A stretch of DNA of 8,524 bases from Oscillospiraceae bacterium (GTDB lineage Bacteria; Bacillota; Clostridia; Oscillospirales; Oscillospiraceae). The notes beneath the pieces were generated by a model that was given only the letters and a program-made list of their open reading frames with translations, was not told the DNA's origin and did no database searches. Shown here piece by piece: positions 1-8,524 of this stretch. Where the stretch lies: assembly GCA_021205585.1 (NCBI GenBank), contig JAJPXI010000090.1, positions 1 through 8,524 of the forward strand, in the 5' to 3' direction. Each line of letters opens with the position of its first letter. Positions within the stretch are counted from its first letter, which is position 1. The translations under genes and the position numbers were made by a program.

Positions 1-36
1 TAAACGCAACATATCAAATGCCGGGTGTTGCGTTTA
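1..36 (+). terminator. Stem-loop, possible weak terminator of the upstream transcript
   Basis: Bases 1-11 (TAAACGCAACA) are the exact reverse complement of bases 26-36, leaving a 14-base loop. The GC-containing core of the stem is bases 5-11 with 26-32, followed by TTTACTTT, a broken T-rich tract. That would suit a weak intrinsic terminator or attenuator for a gene ending to the left. By rplKAJL-rpoBC synteny this gene would be rplL, but nothing of it is visible. The long loop and imperfect T-tract keep confidence moderate. Confidence 0.42.
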
Positions 37-57
37 CTTTGGAAATTGAGGGGGCAT

Positions 58-91
58 AAAAAATCAAGTGCTTTTTCGTAAAAGCACTTGA
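58..91 (-). terminator. Perfect 12-bp dyad over the rpoB -35 box; terminator-like only on the minus strand
   Basis: TCAAGTGCTTTT (64-75) and its exact reverse complement (80-91) flank the tetraloop TCGT. On the minus strand the stem is followed directly by six T (complement of A58-A63), which is the layout of an intrinsic terminator. On the plus strand it is followed by CACGGGGG and so lacks a U-tract. No minus-strand gene is visible that would need ending here. Because the right arm contains the -35 hexamer of the rpoB promoter, the dyad could instead be a protein-binding operator. The structure itself is certain; its role is open. Confidence 0.5.
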
Positions 92-116
92 CACGGGGGG
101 GCGGACATGGTAAAAT
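88..116 (+). promoter_or_regulatory. Sigma-A promoter of the rpoBC operon
   Basis: The -35 box TTGACA (88-93) is a perfect match to consensus. A 17-bp spacer separates it from TAAAAT (111-116), a five-of-six match to the -10 box. The spacer ends in TGG, giving the extended -10 motif TGn at 108-110. Transcription should begin near 123-125, about 180 bases before the rpoB start codon. The spacer contains a run of seven G. A promoter between the ribosomal protein genes and rpoB would let polymerase synthesis be set apart from L10/L12 synthesis, which is inference from gene order. The -35 box lies in the right arm of the 64-91 dyad. Confidence 0.85.
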
Positions 117-122
117 AAACTG

Positions 123-302
123 CTATACGCATCTAAAGCGCGGAAAGGGCAACCCTCCCACGCATGAATAGTGTACCACAGCGGCCCGGCTGTTGTCAAG
201 AAAAAGGCGAAAATTCTGTCAACGGTTCCGGGCGTATACCTATGGCGCGGCGCAATCGAACGGCTCCCCCGCCGGCGGAGCCATCACAGAGACGGAGTGT
301 GA
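123..302 (+). promoter_or_regulatory. Structured 5' leader of the rpoBC mRNA
   Basis: This stretch of about 180 bases between the predicted transcription start and rpoB has no credible gene. By hand it can form three hairpins. The first is 138-163, with AGGG 146-149 paired to CCCT 153-156 and GCG 138-140 to CGC 161-163. The second is 184-195 with 220-233 (GCCCGG with CCGGGC, then further pairs after a TT bulge), around an A-rich loop. The third is GGCTCC 262-267 with GGAGCC 277-282. TATACGC 124-130 could also pair with GCGTATA 232-238, which competes with the second hairpin. I do not recognise a known riboswitch or ribosomal-protein leader. The length and structure suggest possible post-initiation control, but this is inference without covariation. 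Confidence 0.4.

Positions 303-305
<3 letters not shown>
294..305 (+). promoter_or_regulatory. Ribosome binding site and TTG start of rpoB
   Basis: GGAG (294-297) stands five bases before TTG (303-305). The next in-frame start, ATG at 312, would be 14 bases from the same GGAG, which is too far for efficient use, so TTG is preferred. Translation from ATG would only remove three residues (M-K-Q). The pentamer CGGAG at 293-297 repeats that at 276-280 in the third leader hairpin, so CTCC at 264-267 could in principle pair with either copy. Confidence 0.6.
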
Positions 306-4025
<3,720 letters not shown>

Positions 4026-4029
4026 GAAC

Positions 4030-4044
4030 AGGGAGGTTTTATCT

Positions 4045-4047
<3 letters not shown>
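4030..4047 (+). promoter_or_regulatory. Ribosome binding site deciding the rpoC start
   Basis: AGGGAGG (4030-4036) lies eight bases before ATG at 4045, inside the 19-bp gap after the rpoB stop (4023-4025). The open frame extends back to an ATG at 3973 inside rpoB, but those 24 extra codons read through the 3' end of rpoB in another frame, have no good Shine-Dalgarno and do not look like beta' sequence. The 4045 start gives MSYAEFDAIK, a normal beta' beginning. Confidence 0.92.
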
Positions 4048-7902
<3,855 letters not shown>

Positions 7903-7928
7903 CCCGCGCCCCCACAAAACCACAAAAC

Positions 7929-7975
7929 GCCCGGCGGGAGGCGAAGCCTTTCACCTCCTGCCGGGCATTGTTTTT
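7929..7975 (+). terminator. Intrinsic terminator of the rpoBC operon, possibly bidirectional
   Basis: A 13-bp stem (7929-7941 with 7954-7966, one G-U pair, otherwise perfect) with a 12-base loop is followed by ATTG and five T (7971-7975). It begins 26 bases after the rpoC stop. On the minus strand the same stem is followed by GTTTTGTGGTTTTGTGG, a T-rich tract, so it may also stop transcription coming from the right. No rpsL, rpsG or ribosomal L7Ae-like gene follows within the window, so the operon seems to end here. Confidence 0.93.
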
Positions 7976-7996
7976 CATGCGGATTCTCATGAAAAA
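7971..7996. repeat. AT-rich inverted repeat sharing the terminator T-tract
   Basis: TTTTTCATG (7971-7979) and CATGAAAAA (7988-7996) are exact reverse complements with an eight-base loop. The left arm is the U-tract of the rpoBC terminator. It could trim or shield the 3' end of read-through RNA, or act with the GC stem for transcription in the opposite direction. The function is not established. Confidence 0.6.
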
Positions 7997-8060
7997 GCGC
8001 AAATGCGAAATCTGATTTGAATCCCCCCCGGCGACACGGAAATCAATTTTGAAAAATAAA
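7997..8060. other. Intergenic stretch without recognised features
   Basis: I see no gene, RNA or clear repeat here. There is a run of seven C at 8023-8029 followed by AT-rich DNA. Minus-strand open frames crossing this stretch run into palindromic repeats and antisense rpoC, and are not credible genes. Confidence 0.5.
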
Positions 8061-8118
8061 TGATGAACAGGAACCGCCCTCAGACGTATTTGAAAGACGA
8101 TTCTTGTTTCTCCCAAGC
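8061..8118. repeat. Imperfect 58-bp direct repeat, copy 1
   Basis: This aligns without gaps to 8321-8378 at 41 of 58 positions by hand count. The shared ends are strongest: ATGA-CAG followed by AACCGCCC near the left end, and CTCCCAAGC at the right end. The middle is AT-rich and diverged. Copy 1 is followed directly by the REP-like palindrome at 8119-8142; copy 2 is not. It looks like an old duplicated non-coding repeat, with no evidence of coding. Confidence 0.6.
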
Positions 8119-8142
8119 GGGCGCACATAGGTGCGCCCCTAC
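8119..8142. repeat. REP-like GC-rich palindrome, copy A
   Basis: GGGCGCAC (8119-8126) and GTGCGCCC (8131-8138) form a perfect 8-bp stem with the loop ATAG, followed by CTAC. The same element occurs inverted at 8245-8270; 13 bases (8130-8142) are the exact reverse complement of 8245-8257. Palindromes with this CCCCTAC or GTAGGGG end are, as I recall, scattered in intergenic DNA of GC-rich gut Firmicutes. They resemble REP sequences moved by a trans-acting transposase, which is inference. Confidence 0.75.
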
Positions 8143-8244
8143 GAAAAGATTGAAAGAAAGTGCGTAAATCCAGCAAAAGAACAAAAAACAACCAGACAGG
8201 TAGAAACAGTTTGATACAAAAAATAAATGGCCGCCCGTTTTTTT
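8143..8244. other. AT-rich spacer between inverted REP-like palindromes
   Basis: This is 102 bases of A-rich DNA between the two palindromes, with no start-to-stop frame backed by a ribosome binding site and no clear promoter. The paired-palindrome layout with an A-rich spacer resembles a REP doublet (inference). Confidence 0.45.
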
Positions 8245-8270
8245 GTAGGGGCGCACCTGTGTGTGCGCCC
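8245..8270. repeat. REP-like GC-rich palindrome, copy B (inverted)
   Basis: GTA and one G precede GGGCGCAC (8249-8256), which pairs exactly with GTGCGCCC (8263-8270) around the six-base loop CTGTGT. It is in the opposite orientation to copy A, with an identical stem and a longer loop, 102 bases away. A run of seven T (8238-8244) precedes it. The pair could fold into a larger cruciform with A and B arms paired together. Confidence 0.75.
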
Positions 8271-8320
8271 GTGACGGCGGCAAGCCTAACATTTGTTTGG
8301 ATAGAACAATGACGGTAAAA

Positions 8321-8378
8321 TTATGACCAGAAACCGCCCCCAAACGGATTAAAAAAATTTCCCTCATTCCTCCCAAGC
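8321..8378. repeat. Imperfect 58-bp direct repeat, copy 2
   Basis: This is the second copy of the repeat at 8061-8118, in the same orientation and exactly 260 bp further on. It ends in the same CTCCCAAGC but is followed by TTTTTATACTG rather than by a palindrome. It contains a run of seven A (8351-8357). Confidence 0.6.
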
Positions 8379-8390
8379 TTTTTATACTGA

Positions 8391-8471
8391 AGGGACTTCT
8401 AAAAACTATGTCTGCGGCATCTGACAAAATCTTTTACCATCTGCTCTTGTCATAGTTATTAGAGGTTCCCT
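8391..8471. mobile_element. MITE-like 81-bp unit with 20-bp terminal inverted repeats
   Basis: The left end AGGGACTTCTAAAAACTATG (8391-8410) matches the reverse complement of the right end (8451-8471) at 18 of 20 positions with one single-base gap. The 40-base interior has no coding capacity, and contains TGACAA (8422-8427) complementary to TTGTCA (8447-8452). Small size, long terminal inverted repeats and intergenic location fit a miniature inverted-repeat element or a stable RNA hairpin. No target-site duplication is evident, perhaps because a second unit abuts on the right. I do not recognise the parent transposon. Confidence 0.5.
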
Positions 8472-8524
8472 AGGGAAGGACTGATTAAATCGGCAAGAGC
8501 GGATGGCGAGAAATTTTGCGACAA
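8472..8524. mobile_element. Second MITE-like unit, head-to-head with the first, cut by the window end
   Basis: Read rightwards from 8472, this aligns without gaps to the first unit read leftwards from 8471: 34 of 52 positions agree, most differences being transitions in the better-kept part (8492-8517). The shared block around AAGAGC-GATGG is strongest. The junction TTCCCTAGGGAA (8466-8477) is a perfect 12-bp palindrome. Only the left portion is present; its other end should lie about 30 bp beyond the window if it has the same length. Confidence 0.45.

Noticed and set aside
8293..8321. Promoter-like TTGTTT, 17-bp spacer, TAAAAT
   Set aside because: The -35 box matches consensus at few positions, the sequence lies in an AT-rich repeat, and no gene follows within the window.
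8080..8427. 115-codon minus-strand frame downstream of rpoC
   Set aside because: It reads through both REP-like palindromes (giving segments such as VGAHLCAPA) and part of the MITE-like unit. I see no convincing ribosome binding site and recognise no family.

Overview
The window carries the core RNA polymerase operon rpoB-rpoC on the + strand, with its own promoter and terminator, followed by about 550 bases of repeat-rich, gene-free DNA. The proteins are closest in motif style to Firmicutes polymerases: the rifampicin region resembles that of Bacillus, beta lacks the large insertions of the E. coli subunit, and rpoC has a strong GGGAGG Shine-Dalgarno. GC-rich codon choice (Leu mostly CTG, Lys mostly AAG, Ile mostly ATC) and the palindromes of the GGGCGCAC type downstream suggest a GC-rich gut clostridium of the Oscillospiraceae (Flavonifractor or Lawsonibacter-like). 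That placement is inference, not demonstrated.

Layout: 1-36 is a dyad that may end the upstream transcript (rplL would be expected there by synteny, but no part of it is visible). 64-91 is a perfect 12-bp dyad whose right arm contains the -35 box. 88-116 is a near-consensus sigma-A promoter. About 123-302 is a roughly 180-nt leader able to form three hairpins. rpoB runs 303-4025 from a TTG start. A 19-bp gap with a strong ribosome binding site leads to rpoC at 4045-7902. A GC-rich intrinsic terminator lies at 7929-7975.

From 7976 to the end I find no credible gene. The stretch holds an AT-rich dyad abutting the terminator, two copies of a 58-bp imperfect direct repeat spaced exactly 260 bp apart, two inverted copies of a GC-rich REP-like palindrome, and at the right edge two head-to-head MITE-like units joined at a perfect 12-bp palindrome. 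The second unit runs off the window.

The two genes encode the beta and beta' subunits, which together form the catalytic centre of RNA polymerase. All catalytic, metal-binding and zinc-binding residues I looked for are present. The less usual points are an approximately 55-residue insertion in beta' with three cysteines, long acidic C-terminal tails on both subunits, the dyad over the promoter, and the compound repeat cluster downstream. I see no previously undescribed multi-gene system here; the repeat cluster is the most novel-looking part.
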